From positions 90,029 to 154,028 of the forward strand of contig NZ_WBVS01000006.1 of assembly GCF_009193305.1 (NCBI RefSeq): a stretch of DNA of 64,000 bases. The letters are read 5' to 3'. Source of the DNA: Bifidobacterium cebidarum (lineage in GTDB: Bacteria; Actinomycetota; Actinomycetes; Actinomycetales; Bifidobacteriaceae). Positions within the stretch are counted from its first letter, which is position 1. Each line of letters begins with the position of its first letter. Of the stretch, positions 36,552 through 46,040 are shown piece by piece. Below the pieces are notes generated by a model. It had not been told where the DNA came from and ran no database searches. It worked only from the letters and a program-made list of their open reading frames with translations. The position numbers were made by a program, and so were the translations under genes.

Positions 36552-39266
36552 TTAGCCGATGAAGGCAATAGGGGCGGCGAGATCCACGCCGGAACCATCG
36601 CGACGCATATCCGGCTTCGGCAGCTCCACGGCAGTACCAGAAGAAGTGGCTGCGTTCAGCGGGTAGAGGCCCACCCAAGCCAGAATCAACGTGTTCTGAC
36701 CCTTGAGGAAGCGTTGCGAGCGCACACCGCCCGTGGCGCGACCCTTAGTCGGATACATTTCGAGCGGCGTCACCTTCGCTGCACCATTCTCGGTGCCAGA
36801 CAGGGCATCCTCGTCACCAGCCACGGTGAGCACCACCGCACCGGAAGCCGAACTCAAGCCGTTTTCGCCTTCCTCGTACGTCCAAGCCACCTTGCCGGCC
36901 GGCACCACGTTGAACGCCATCACCTGCGCGCCGGCAGCCAGTTTGATGCCGGCCATGCCGCTTGCGGTGCGGCCCTGCGGGCGCACGTTCTTCGCCTCGA
37001 ACGTCAGGAGTGAGGAATCGGAGGAAACAAACACCAAGCGATCATCATCCTCGGCGGTGGCGGCGAACACCACTTCGTCACCTTCCTTCAGGTCGATGAC
37101 CGGCCAGGAATCCATGGTGGTGGGCGCCTCACGGTTCCAGCGCTTGACCACGCCGTTGCGCGTGCCAATGGCCAGTGAGGGAAGCGGTGCAGATTCAGCG
37201 GCATCAGCCTTATCTGCCGAATCGACGCTCTTCGGCTGCTCCATGGCAATGGCGGTGACCACATGCTCGCCCGGAATCGAATCGGTGGATTCGGTCATGC
37301 CAATCAGTTCATCGGCTTGCACGCCTCCGGTAAGCGTTAACGTTTCAGATGCGGGCAGTGCCGGCAGGTCGACCACATGAGCCAACACCAAACGGCCTGC
37401 TGAAGTGATCAGTGCAAACGTCGCCTGTGTGGAAGTGGGGAAGATCGTCGTAATCTGATCGTTCGGTTGGCGCTTATCGGAGGCCGAACGTGCGTGATAC
37501 ACATCCAATGCGCTTGGCGTGGTGCGGGCAATCAGACCGGTGGCGCTCATCATCACCACGCACGGTTCGTCGTCGATCTTCAATGCGCCGGCTAGAACGT
37601 TCTCCTCACCACTCTTCTTCGCTGCCTTGGTGGCAGCGGCCACATCGGCTGCGGCGGAGGAAATCGTAGCTGCGGACTTGGCTGCCTCCATTGCGGACTT
37701 GGCGAGCTCGGACGTGCCGGAGCCATGTGCGGCCACCGGTGTCAGCGTGCCATCCGGATTTACGTCCAGCAGCACCGTGCGGCGCGGAGAGCCCCACTTG
37801 GCCACGGCCTGATCCATCTCATCGGTCACCACCTGATCCAACGCTTCAGCGGAGGCGAGGATACGGGTGAGCTCCTCAATGCTTTTCTTCAGATCATCGC
37901 GTTCGGCTTCAAGCTCGATGCGATTCATCTTGGTCAAGCGGCGCAGACGCAGATCCAGAATGTACTGAGCCTGCACATCATCCAAATCGAAGACGGCCAT
38001 CAAACGGGTTTTTGCGGCATCCGCATCATCCGAAGTGCGGATTACCTGAATCACTTCGTCGATGTCCAGCATGGCCAACAGCAGGCCCTCGACCAAGTGC
38101 AGGCGTTCCTGGGCCTTCTTTTTGCGGTATTCGGACCGGCGGCGGATTACCACACGCCGGTGATCGATCCACACCTGCAGCATTTCCTTCAAGCCCATTA
38201 TGTGTGGGCGGCCGTTCACCAACGCCACATTGTTCATGGCGAAGTTGTCCTGCAACGGCGTGTGCTTGAACAGTTGCACCAGCACGGCATGCGGGTCGAA
38301 ACCGGTCTTGATCTCAATCACCAGACGCGTGCCGTTATGGCGGTCGGACAAATCGAACGCACCGGAAATACCTTCCAGCTTGCGGTTCTTCACGCCATCG
38401 GAAATACGTTCGATTACCTTTTCCGGGCCCACTATGTATGGCAGCTCGGTTACCACGATTGCCTGCTTGCGGGCGGTCACATGCTCCACATGTGTGGTGG
38501 CGCGCGTGGTCAGCGTGCCACGACCCGTCTCATAGGCCTCGCGAATGCCGTCGCGGCCCAGAATCGTACCGCCAGTCGGCCAATCCGGGCCCGGTACGTA
38601 ACGCATCAATTGCTCAAGCGTGGCCTCAGGGTGAGCCATCAGGAACTTGGCCGCATTCACCACTTCGCCAAGATTATGCGTGGCAAGGTTCGTGGCCATA
38701 CCGACCGCAATACCTGAGCCGCCGTTGACCAACAGGTTCGGGATTGCAGCCGGCAATACGGTCGGTTCCTTGAGCTTGTTGTCGTAATTCGGCGTGAAAT
38801 CAACCGTATCCTCGTCAATGTCGGCATTCATGCCAAGCGCGGCCGGGGCAAGACGGGCCTCCGTGTAACGGGAGGCTGCCGGGCCATCGTCAAGGGAACC
38901 GAAGTTACCGTGGCCATCCACCAGCGGCAGTCGCATCGCGAACGGTTGAGCCAGGCGCACCATGGCTTCGTAGATCGCGGAATCACCGTGCGGGTGCAGC
39001 TTACCCATCACTTCGCCCACCACGCGGGCGGACTTCATATACGGACGATTCGGGTTCAGATTCATCTGACCCATCTGATAGACGATGCGGCGCTGCACCG
39101 GCTTCATGCCGTCACGGGCATCAGGCAACGCACGCGCGTAAATCACCGAGTACGCATACTCGAGGAACGATTTGCTCATCTCCTCGTTCAGCGGCGTCTC
39201 GACGATATGCTCCTTGACCTTGCGCGGGTCATAAGTCTGCACGGACGGTTTGCGGTGTGATGCCAT
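36552..39266 (-). CDS. parC: DNA topoisomerase IV subunit A (GyrA/ParC family)
   Basis: DNA-cleaving subunit of a type IIA topoisomerase, 904 aa. The winged-helix and tower motifs are present ([43 protein letters not shown]), with the catalytic Tyr in [10 protein letters not shown] (about residue 125). A coiled region and a degenerate beta-pinwheel C-terminal domain follow. I see no canonical GyrA box (QRRGGKG), which argues for ParC; its partner would be parE at 11 kb. The ATG at 39266 follows GGGAG. An Ala/Ser-rich linker is seen around residues 520-560. Confidence 0.92.
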   Translation of the reverse strand: MASHRKPSVQTYDPRKVKEHIVETPLNEEMSKSFLEYAYSVIYARALPDARDGMKPVQRRIVYQMGQMNLNPNRPYMKSARVVGEVMGKLHPHGDSAIYEAMVRLAQPFAMRLPLVDGHGNFGSLDDGPAASRYTEARLAPAALGMNADIDEDTVDFTPNYDNKLKEPTVLPAAIPNLLVNGGSGIAVGMATNLATHNLGEVVNAAKFLMAHPEATLEQLMRYVPGPDWPTGGTILGRDGIREAYETGRGTLTTRATTHVEHVTARKQAIVVTELPYIVGPEKVIERISDGVKNRKLEGISGAFDLSDRHNGTRLVIEIKTGFDPHAVLVQLFKHTPLQDNFAMNNVALVNGRPHIMGLKEMLQVWIDHRRVVIRRRSEYRKKKAQERLHLVEGLLLAMLDIDEVIQVIRTSDDADAAKTRLMAVFDLDDVQAQYILDLRLRRLTKMNRIELEAERDDLKKSIEELTRILASAEALDQVVTDEMDQAVAKWGSPRRTVLLDVNPDGTLTPVAAHGSGTSELAKSAMEAAKSAATISSAAADVAAATKAAKKSGEENVLAGALKIDDEPCVVMMSATGLIARTTPSALDVYHARSASDKRQPNDQITTIFPTSTQATFALITSAGRLVLAHVVDLPALPASETLTLTGGVQADELIGMTESTDSIPGEHVVTAIAMEQPKSVDSADKADAAESAPLPSLAIGTRNGVVKRWNREAPTTMDSWPVIDLKEGDEVVFAATAEDDDRLVFVSSDSSLLTFEAKNVRPQGRTASGMAGIKLAAGAQVMAFNVVPAGKVAWTYEEGENGLSSASGAVVLTVAGDEDALSGTENGAAKVTPLEMYPTKGRATGGVRSQRFLKGQNTLILAWVGLYPLNAATSSGTAVELPKPDMRRDGSGVDLAAPIAFIG

Positions 39267-39326
39267 GAAACTCCCTTTCAAACTCGCCCCATATTAGCAG
39301 TGCCCCTCGCATTGTCCGTGGCGCTA

Positions 39327-39491
39327 CCGCAGCGAATGGTTCTCAATAAGAGCCGTGCGTGGATTCTGACCGGTGAATCGCACATGACAATCGGCAATAA
39401 TGCTGGAACTCAGCCGATTATTTCCATGTGAGTATGGGAGATTATTGTGCGGTTTCCCTACACGCTTCTTATTGAGAACCATTCGCTGCGG
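39327..39491. repeat. 25-bp perfect inverted repeat with nested hairpin
   Basis: Arms 39327-39351 and 39467-39491 are exact reverse complements (core GCGAATGGTTCTCAATAAG). Inside the 115-nt interval are nested complementary blocks CACATG...AATCGGC and GCCGATT...CATGTG (about 39380-39431). The left arm is 61 bp from the parC start, the right arm 27 bp from the phosphodiesterase start; the two genes are divergent. Confidence 0.8.
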
Positions 39492-39504
39492 GGTCACAAG
39501 GGGT

Positions 39505-39510
39505 TACGAT
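39505..39510 (+). promoter_or_regulatory. -10 hexamer of a probable leaderless transcript
   Basis: TACGAT, exactly 7 nt before the ATG at 39518, with no Shine-Dalgarno site. The same hexamer serves the DUF4173-like gene at 14.9 kb. No good -35 is visible. Confidence 0.45.
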
Positions 39511-39517
39511 AAACCCT

Positions 39518-40783
39518 ATGACTGTCGAGACACCGGATATGGATGAGCTGCTGCGCCTGATACCCACCGTGACCTATGGAGATGCCGCTGCAGGCGCGCG
39601 CGGGGGAGCATTGCATCTTTCCGCCGTACTGCCGGCGCTGTCCAGCGCGATCGGGCACCCGACCGCCACGCCGGTGCATACTGATTCCAAGGCATGTCAG
39701 CAAGCGCTCGGTTTTCCCGATGTGACCTCCGCCATCGTGGTGCTCGTGGACGGTCTGGGCTACTGGAACCTTGCCATGCGGCTCGGCCACGCGCCGTACT
39801 TGCGTTCATTGATGAACGACACTGCCAACCAGCGCCCCATCGCCACTTGCGCACCTAGCACCACCGTGGCCGCCATGGCCGCATTCGGCACCGGCACTTG
39901 CCCGGGATTGACGGGTATGGCCGGATACACGCAGCTGGAGCCGGAGCATCATACGTTGATCCAGCTCATCCAGTTCAAGGATGCATTAGCGCCGAAACCC
40001 GCCAATCCGCACATTCCCGTGCCTCCGATGATCGATCCGCTTGCGTTGCAGCAGGAGCCTACGGTATTCGAACGGCTCAAGGCACAGGGGGTACGCGTCA
40101 CCAGTTCAGGGCTGCCGAAATTCGCCGGCTCGCCGCTCACCGAAGCGGCATTGCGCGGTACCGACTATCAGGGCAACGTGACACCGCGCGACCGTGTGCT
40201 CGCCGCCGCCCGTGCCGCACGCGAACCGGGCCTGACCTACCTGTACATCCGTGACGCCGACAAAATCGGCCATAATTACGGCTGGGATTCTGAAAACTGG
40301 GTGGCTGCTTTCGAACACATCGATGCGCAGCTCGCCCTACTGCACCGCAGCGCACCTAAAGGCACGTTGATTGTGATCGTGGCCGATCATGGCATGGTGC
40401 AAACTGATATGAACCGGCGCGTGGACATAGCCGAAGATCCGCGACTCACGCAGGGTGTGGAGTTTGTGGGCGGGGAACCTCGTTCCCTGATGCTGTATGC
40501 CGAAACTGGCGAGAATCCCGAAGACATAGCCGCCCGTTGGCGTGACCGGCTCGGGGAGTCGGCTCTGGTCAGAACCAAGACACAAGCATTCGCCGATGGG
40601 TTATTCGGCCCGGTCTCCAATCGCGTCAAGCCGATGATCGGTGACGTGATTGTGCAGGCCGCTGGTGCCGCTACGTTCGTGGATTCGCGCACACAGAACG
40701 ACAAGGCCACACATCTACCAAGCGTCCATGGTTCACAGACGCAGCTGGAGATGGAAATTCCCTGCCTGATTGATGTGGCGTAG
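39518..40783 (+). CDS. Type I phosphodiesterase/nucleotide pyrophosphatase family protein
   Basis: A 421-aa alkaline-phosphatase-superfamily enzyme. Metal-binding Asp is in VVLVDGLGYWN and the nucleophile Thr in CAPSTTVAAMAAFGTG. The DADKIGHNYGWD segment supplies Asp and His, VADHGMV another Asp-His pair, and a late His (THLPSVHGS) completes the two-zinc site. There is no signal peptide, so it acts in the cytoplasm. The substrate, a phosphodiester or nucleotide, is not determined. It is a monocistronic unit with a leaderless-type start. Confidence 0.88.
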   Translation: MTVETPDMDELLRLIPTVTYGDAAAGARGGALHLSAVLPALSSAIGHPTATPVHTDSKACQQALGFPDVTSAIVVLVDGLGYWNLAMRLGHAPYLRSLMNDTANQRPIATCAPSTTVAAMAAFGTGTCPGLTGMAGYTQLEPEHHTLIQLIQFKDALAPKPANPHIPVPPMIDPLALQQEPTVFERLKAQGVRVTSSGLPKFAGSPLTEAALRGTDYQGNVTPRDRVLAAARAAREPGLTYLYIRDADKIGHNYGWDSENWVAAFEHIDAQLALLHRSAPKGTLIVIVADHGMVQTDMNRRVDIAEDPRLTQGVEFVGGEPRSLMLYAETGENPEDIAARWRDRLGESALVRTKTQAFADGLFGPVSNRVKPMIGDVIVQAAGAATFVDSRTQNDKATHLPSVHGSQTQLEMEIPCLIDVA

Positions 40784-40864
40784 CCGCTACCGTATCATGC
40801 CGGACGAGGTAGTCGCCCGGCAGCCTGTTACCGCATATTGATGAGTTTGCCCGAACTCGATCAG

Positions 40865-41983
40865 TCAGTCGCCGAATAGAATCTCATCCCAGCTGGGCAC
40901 TGCGGAGCGACCAGAGCGTCGTTTCGCAGGCTTGGTGGTATGGGAGGCCGAAGCGGCGGTATCCGTGGCGCTATCACCGCTGCTCGTGCTGCTCCGATCG
41001 GCCGGTTCCGCAGCCGTACTCGAAGGCTTAGAGGTTTCTGCGGCGTGAGAGGCGGTAGAAACCACAGGCTGCAACGGATTGAGCGCGCCAATGGGGCTCG
41101 TGGACGCACCTGCGCCGGTGGCGGAATCGGAAACAGCACTGGTAGCACCAGAAACCGCTGATGCGGCACCGGGAATCCTTACTGGTGGCATTGAGCCGGA
41201 AGCGGAAAAATCGGTGGCGCTCACCTTGGTGGAGTCGGCAGCGGACGCGGCCTGCGGCACAGCTGCCGGGATCGACGGCTCGGGCGCCGCCCAGGCGCTC
41301 ACCGCACGTTCGATACGCGCCGAGCGTACCGAGTCACCGGGCAATGCCGGCGTCGGTAGCACTCGGGCGGCCGACTTGGAATCGTCGGCGGCGCTGCGTT
41401 CGCCAAGCAGCTTGCGAGCCGCATTATTAAGGCACACCACGGAATTATCGTGCATGTTCCATGTCCATTCGGCATGAATCTCACGACCAGCCGAGGTGAA
41501 GATCGCCACGATGCGCCATGGCTCAAGACCGCGGCGGGTGGACTTCCATGTCACGGATTCCATGCCGATTGAGGCGGAAGCCAAGGTGCGTTCCACCAGT
41601 TCGTTGATGGTGCGCACGCGGCTATCCTTTGGTGCCGGCACGGTGAGGAACTGTTCGATGGCATATTGCTTTTCGGTTTCCACGGCCGCGGAGAAGCGCC
41701 GTACCAGTGTTTCGCTCAGACCATAGCGTTCGGCGACACGGGAGGGGTCGGCTCCGGCGCGAATCAGCGACTGAATCTGGGAAATGGGCAACGTGGTCTG
41801 CTCATGAGGCTGAGCGGACTTCTGCGTTTCGCTTTTGACCTGTTTGGCCTCGAGAATCGCACGTTCAAGCGTGTCGTCAAGGCTGATGGCCACATGGCGG
41901 TCACCCACAGAGAACACGAGATCCCCTGTATCGCTGACACGCTCAAAATGGGCCTTTTCAAGCCGATTCTCAGGCATATGCAC
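40865..41983 (-). CDS. sepH: Septation protein SepH (DUF3071 family)
   Basis: A 372-aa actinobacterial cell-division protein that stimulates FtsZ assembly. The conserved N-terminal domain (residues 1-175) begins with a short beta-rich segment (VFSVGDRHVAISLDD). It continues with a helix-turn-helix-like motif (SLIRAGADPSRVAERYGLSETLVRRFSAAV) and the W-containing core WKSTRRGLEPWRIVAIFTSAGREIHAEWTWN. The C-terminal half is Ala/Ser/Pro-rich and disordered, with a basic RRSGRSAVPSWDEILFG end typical of SepH. The GTG at 41983 is placed 7 nt after AAGGA; the ATG two codons later is an alternative. Confidence 0.9.
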   Translation of the reverse strand: MHMPENRLEKAHFERVSDTGDLVFSVGDRHVAISLDDTLERAILEAKQVKSETQKSAQPHEQTTLPISQIQSLIRAGADPSRVAERYGLSETLVRRFSAAVETEKQYAIEQFLTVPAPKDSRVRTINELVERTLASASIGMESVTWKSTRRGLEPWRIVAIFTSAGREIHAEWTWNMHDNSVVCLNNAARKLLGERSAADDSKSAARVLPTPALPGDSVRSARIERAVSAWAAPEPSIPAAVPQAASAADSTKVSATDFSASGSMPPVRIPGAASAVSGATSAVSDSATGAGASTSPIGALNPLQPVVSTASHAAETSKPSSTAAEPADRSSTSSGDSATDTAASASHTTKPAKRRSGRSAVPSWDEILFGD

Positions 41984-42125
41984 ACCACTTTCCTTGGCAA
42001 AGACATTGCTATATTCCAGTATGCCCCACGTGTCGAACTTTACATGTATTTCAAATCGTGTACCCTATGGCCGAGTACAGCGCGGTAATACGCGCGGTCA
42101 ATGGATGTAAGACGAAAGGACCATG

Positions 42126-42419
42126 ATGGCTCAGGATTATGATTCCCCACGCAACAAGGACGAGGACGAGGAATCGCTGCAGGCTCTGGGAAAGTCCGCA
42201 CAGAATTCCTCGAGCGATATCGATGATGACGAGAACGCCATTGCCGAAGACTACGAGCTGCCGGGTGCCGATCTGAGCAATGAGGACTCTTCGGTGACCG
42301 TCATCCCGATGCAGGGCGACGAGTTCATTTGCTCCCAGTGCTTCCTGGTCAAGCACCGCAGCCAGCTCGCCTACATGGATGAGGACGGTCAGCCGGTATG
42401 CGAGGAGTGCGCCGCCTGA
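42126..42419 (+). CDS. DUF4193 family protein
   Basis: Small acidic 97-aa protein starting MAQDYDSPR, conserved in actinobacteria. The N-terminal 70 residues are Asp/Glu-rich. The C terminus has two CxxC pairs (FICSQCFLV and PVCEECAA), likely a zinc ribbon. AAAGGA lies 5 nt before the ATG at 42126; a preceding ATG at 42123 is too close to it. The last base of its TGA is the first of the dut ATG (TGATG), a common coupling. The role is unknown. Confidence 0.92.
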   Translation: MAQDYDSPRNKDEDEESLQALGKSAQNSSSDIDDDENAIAEDYELPGADLSNEDSSVTVIPMQGDEFICSQCFLVKHRSQLAYMDEDGQPVCEECAA

Positions 42420-42901
42420 TGGGGTTCGACGCAGCGTACAACGAGCCTGAAAACACTGAGGTGCTGGTCAAGTCGCTTGATCCGGAGCATCCAGCCGATT
42501 TGCATTACGCGCATGCCGGAGATGCCGGGGCGGACCTCATCACCACGGTCGACGTGACGTTGAAGCCGTTCGAGCGCGCGCTGGTACCGACTGGCGTGGC
42601 CATCGCATTGCCTGCGGGTTACGTCGCCCTGGTCCACCCGCGTTCCGGCCTGGCGGTCAAGCAAGGCGTCACCGTGCTGAATGCCCCCGGCACCGTGGAT
42701 GCGGGTTACCGCGGCGAAATCAAAGTGCCGCTCATCAACCTTGACCCGGAGCATACTGTCGAATTCCATCCGGGCGACCGCATCGCCCAGCTGGTGATTC
42801 AGCGGTATGTGGAAGCCAAGTTTGTTCCGGCCGAGATGCTGCCCGGCTCCGATCGCGCCGAGCGCGGCTTCGGGTCGACCGGCGTGGCCTCCAAGAACTG
42901 A
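42419..42901 (+). CDS. dut: Deoxyuridine 5'-triphosphate nucleotidohydrolase (dUTPase)
   Basis: A 160-aa trimeric dUTPase converting dUTP to dUMP and diphosphate, which keeps uracil out of DNA and supplies dTMP synthesis. All five motifs are visible: AGDAGADL (1), PRSGLAVKQGV (2), GTVDAGYRGEIKVPLINL (3), PGDRIAQLVIQ (4) and the C-terminal RAERGFGSTG (5). The start codon overlaps the stop of the DUF4193 gene. Normal in length. Confidence 0.95.
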   Translation: MGFDAAYNEPENTEVLVKSLDPEHPADLHYAHAGDAGADLITTVDVTLKPFERALVPTGVAIALPAGYVALVHPRSGLAVKQGVTVLNAPGTVDAGYRGEIKVPLINLDPEHTVEFHPGDRIAQLVIQRYVEAKFVPAEMLPGSDRAERGFGSTGVASKN

Positions 42902-43030
42902 GTGGGACGCCAGACGAAGCCGGAGAAGCCGAGCGACCGGATTGAATAGGTACGGCCTCGCTGCGAATCATATGACGCGGCGAGGCCCGATGCGTGGCTA
43001 CAATATAAGTCACATTGGGAGGTGGCTGGC

Positions 43031-45355
43031 ATGTCGGAAAACGAAAGCGAGCAATATGCTGCCCGCAAATTGGGCTGTGAGATCAGTGCCGATCCATTGA
43101 ACCCGCTTGAGCCGATCAAGCAGGTCTGCAAGGCCCATCATCCCGGCGAGGACCTATCCATCCTCGACCGCGCCTACAAGCGCGCGGTGATTCAACACTC
43201 CACGCAGCGCCGCAAATCCGGCGAACCATACATCATCCATCCTCTGGCTGTCTCTCAGATCCTGGCCGATCTCGGCATGGGCCCCTTGGTGGTGGCCGCG
43301 GGTCTGCTGCACGACACGGTGGAAGACACTGATTACACGTTGGAACAGTGCCGCGCCGAATTCGGTGATACGGTGGCGGGCCTGGTCGATGGCGTCACCA
43401 AGCTGAGCCAGCTTGAGGTGGGCGACTCCGCCCAGGCGGAGACCATCCGCAAGCTTGTGGTGGCCATGAGCCGCGATGTGCGTACCCTGGTGGTCAAGCT
43501 GGCCGACCGTGTGCACAATGCTCGAACCTGGCGTTATGTGAAAACCTCCTCCGCGCAGAAGAAGGCACGCGAGACGCTTGATGTATACGCCCCGCTCGCC
43601 AATCGTCTCGGCATGAACGCCATCAAGACGGAGCTTGAAGAGCTGAGCTTCAAAGTGCTCTATCCGAAGATCTACAACGAGATCGTGGTGCTGGTGGCTC
43701 GTCGCGCCGGTCAGCGTGACGTGTATCTGAAGCAGATTCTTGCCGAAATCAACGAGGACCTTTCCGAACAACACATCAAAGCCTATGTGACCGGCCGCCC
43801 GAAGGATTACTTCTCCATCTATCAGAAGATGATTGTCCGCGGCCATGATTTCGCCAATATCTATGATTTGGTGGGTGTACGCATCATCGTCGACACCATT
43901 CAGGACTGTTATGCGGCGCTTGGTGCCGTGCACGCGCGATGGAACCCGGTCCCCGGCCGGTTCAAGGACTACATCGCCATGCCGAAGCTCAACATGTACC
44001 AGTCGCTGCACACCACGGTGGTGGGGCCCGGCGGCAAGCCCGTTGAGATTCAGATCCGCACGTGGGACATGCATCGTCGCGCCGAATTCGGCATCGCCGC
44101 CCACTGGAAGTACAAGGAGAACGGTCAGGCCGGCCGTGCCTTGAGCTCGCCGGACAAGTCCGATCGCAAACGTGGCGAGAGCGGGCAGGAGCTTTCCGAG
44201 GCAGATAACCTCAAGTGGATTCAGCAGCTTGCCGATTGGACGTCCGAAACCCCGGATTCCAACGAGTTCCTTGGGTCGTTGAAGGAAGACCTTGGTTCCG
44301 CGGAAGTCTATGTGTTCACTCCGAAGGGCAAGATCGTTTCCTTGCCTGCCAAGGCAACACCAGTCGATTTCGCCTATGCCGTGCACACCGAGGTGGGCCA
44401 CCGTACGATGGGTGCACGCGTCAACGGCCGGTTGGTGCCGCTCGATACCACGCTCGACAATGGCGATACGGTGGAGATCCTGACCTCCAAGTCCGATACC
44501 GCAGGCCCTTCGCGTGACTGGTTGAGCTTTGTGAAGAGTCCGAAGGCTCGTAACAAGATTCGCCAATGGTTCTCGAAGGAACGCCGTACGGAGGCCATCG
44601 AGGAAGGTCGCGATGAGCTGACCCGTGCCATGCGCAAGCGCAACCTGCCGGTGAATGCGTTGCTGACGCCTGAAGCGCTGGTGGGTGTGGCCGTCGATCT
44701 GAACTTCCCGAACGCTGACGCCGTATTCGCGGCCATCGGTGATGGTCAGGTCTCCACGCAGAACGTCATCTCGCATCTGGTCAAAGATGCGGGGGCCGAT
44801 GAAGTGGATGAAGAGGTGGAGCAGGAGGTCCTGCCTCTGAAGCCCGTTGAGCGCAAGACATCGTCCAGTTCTACCGGCGTATCGGTCAAGGGCGTGGGTG
44901 ATGTATGGATCAAGCTCGCACGTTGCTGCATGCCGGTGCCAGGCGATCAGATCATCGGCTTCATCACCCGTAACCAAGGTGTTTCCGTGCATCGTACCGA
45001 CTGCCAGAACATGATCGATCTGAAGGCCAAACAGCCGGAGCGTGTGGTCGAAGTCGAATGGACCAGCACCAAGGGCCTGTTCATGGTCAAGATTCAGGTG
45101 GAGGCGCTGGACCGCCGCAACCTGCTCTCTGACGTGACCCGCGTGCTTTCCGACCATGGTGTGAACATCATCTCCGGCACCATCGCTACCGGCTCCGATC
45201 GCGTGGCCACCAGCCAGTTCAGCTTTGAAATGGCTGACCCGCAGCATCTCAATACGTTGCTTGCCGCAGTACGCAAGATCGACGGCGTCTTCGATGTCTA
45301 CCGTTTGACCGGTGCCAAGGAATCCGCCGAACCACGCTTGCGCAAGATGAAGTAA
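43031..45355 (+). CDS. relA: (p)ppGpp synthetase/hydrolase of the RelA/SpoT family
   Basis: Bifunctional stringent-response enzyme, 774 aa. The HD hydrolase domain (VVAAGLLHDTVEDTDYTLEQC with HDTVED) is intact. The synthetase domain follows (YVTGRPKDYFSIYQKM, and EIQIRTWDMHRRAEFGIAAHWKYKE), then the TGS domain (VYVFTPKGKIVSLPAKATPVDFAYAVHTEVGHR), a Cys-containing helical/zinc segment (ARCCMPVPGDQIIGF) and a C-terminal ACT domain. GGGAGG lies 8 nt before the ATG at 43031. It follows dut by 129 bp. Confidence 0.95.
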   Translation: MSENESEQYAARKLGCEISADPLNPLEPIKQVCKAHHPGEDLSILDRAYKRAVIQHSTQRRKSGEPYIIHPLAVSQILADLGMGPLVVAAGLLHDTVEDTDYTLEQCRAEFGDTVAGLVDGVTKLSQLEVGDSAQAETIRKLVVAMSRDVRTLVVKLADRVHNARTWRYVKTSSAQKKARETLDVYAPLANRLGMNAIKTELEELSFKVLYPKIYNEIVVLVARRAGQRDVYLKQILAEINEDLSEQHIKAYVTGRPKDYFSIYQKMIVRGHDFANIYDLVGVRIIVDTIQDCYAALGAVHARWNPVPGRFKDYIAMPKLNMYQSLHTTVVGPGGKPVEIQIRTWDMHRRAEFGIAAHWKYKENGQAGRALSSPDKSDRKRGESGQELSEADNLKWIQQLADWTSETPDSNEFLGSLKEDLGSAEVYVFTPKGKIVSLPAKATPVDFAYAVHTEVGHRTMGARVNGRLVPLDTTLDNGDTVEILTSKSDTAGPSRDWLSFVKSPKARNKIRQWFSKERRTEAIEEGRDELTRAMRKRNLPVNALLTPEALVGVAVDLNFPNADAVFAAIGDGQVSTQNVISHLVKDAGADEVDEEVEQEVLPLKPVERKTSSSSTGVSVKGVGDVWIKLARCCMPVPGDQIIGFITRNQGVSVHRTDCQNMIDLKAKQPERVVEVEWTSTKGLFMVKIQVEALDRRNLLSDVTRVLSDHGVNIISGTIATGSDRVATSQFSFEMADPQHLNTLLAAVRKIDGVFDVYRLTGAKESAEPRLRKMK

Positions 45356-45383
45356 GGCGCGGCAAACGAAAGAAATCGTATGA

Positions 45384-45422
45384 AAACGGGCTCCGACCGA
45401 TGGATTCGGTCAGAGCCCGTTT
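45384..45422. terminator. Bidirectional terminator between relA and the cyclophilin gene
   Basis: Stem AAACGGGCTC with its complement, continued after one mismatch by GACCGA/TCGGTC. Poly-A/T flanks make it usable on both strands of the convergent gap. Confidence 0.85.
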
Positions 45423-45442
45423 GCGTCAATGGTAGACGAGTA

Positions 45443-45982
45443 TTACTCAGCCACGTCCACGGACAGAATCACAGCCGGCTCAAGCGGACGATCCATCGGA
45501 TCGGTGTCCACCGCCTCCAGTTTATCCACGACCTTCTTGGAGGTCTCATCAGCGACCTCGCCGAAGATGGTGTGATGACCGTCCAGCCACGGGGTCGGCA
45601 CGGTGGTGATGAAGAATTGGGAGCCGTTGGTGCCGTGGATCTGACCGTCACGGCCGCGGCGCAGACCGGCGTTCGCCATGGCCAGCAGATACGGCCTGTC
45701 GAACTTCAGGCTCGGATCGATCTCATCGTCGAACTCGTAGCCCGGACCACCGGTACCGGTGCCCAGCGGGCAGCCGCCCTGGATCATGAAATCCTTGATG
45801 ATGCGGTGGAAGGTCAGGCCGTTGTAGAACTTGCCGTGAGATGGCTGACCGGTGTACGGATCCGCCCATTCCTTCTCGCCGGTGGCGAGGCCAAGGAAGT
45901 TGGCCACGGTGTTCGGAGTCTTGTCGTCGAACAGGTTGATGGTGATATCGCCCTCAGAGGTGCGCATGATAATTTGTGTCAT
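45443..45982 (-). CDS. ppiA: Peptidyl-prolyl cis-trans isomerase, cyclophilin type
   Basis: A 179-aa cytoplasmic cyclophilin that catalyses proline isomerisation in folding proteins. The active-site segments are intact: [31 protein letters not shown] and [12 protein letters not shown]. There is no signal peptide or membrane anchor. It has no linked partner gene and lies in a convergent pair with relA. Confidence 0.95.
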   Translation of the reverse strand: MTQIIMRTSEGDITINLFDDKTPNTVANFLGLATGEKEWADPYTGQPSHGKFYNGLTFHRIIKDFMIQGGCPLGTGTGGPGYEFDDEIDPSLKFDRPYLLAMANAGLRRGRDGQIHGTNGSQFFITTVPTPWLDGHHTIFGEVADETSKKVVDKLEAVDTDPMDRPLEPAVILSVDVAE

Positions 45983-45996
45983 AAGTTCCTATGGTA

Positions 45997-46028
45997 CATT
46001 GCCCCGCGCCAATGCGCGCGGGGCAATG
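45997..46028. terminator. GC-rich terminator hairpin between ppiA and the Ser-rich gene
   Basis: Perfect 13-bp stem CATTGCCCCGCGC with its complement and a 6-nt loop, directly after the stop of the minus-strand Ser-rich gene. The T-run is on the plus-strand side. Confidence 0.7.
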
Positions 46029-46040
46029 TTTTTCGATACG

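Noticed and set aside
43154..45247. 697-codon open frame on the minus strand
   Set aside because: It lies entirely opposite relA, whose motifs are all clear. The frame is a shadow of GC-rich codon use.
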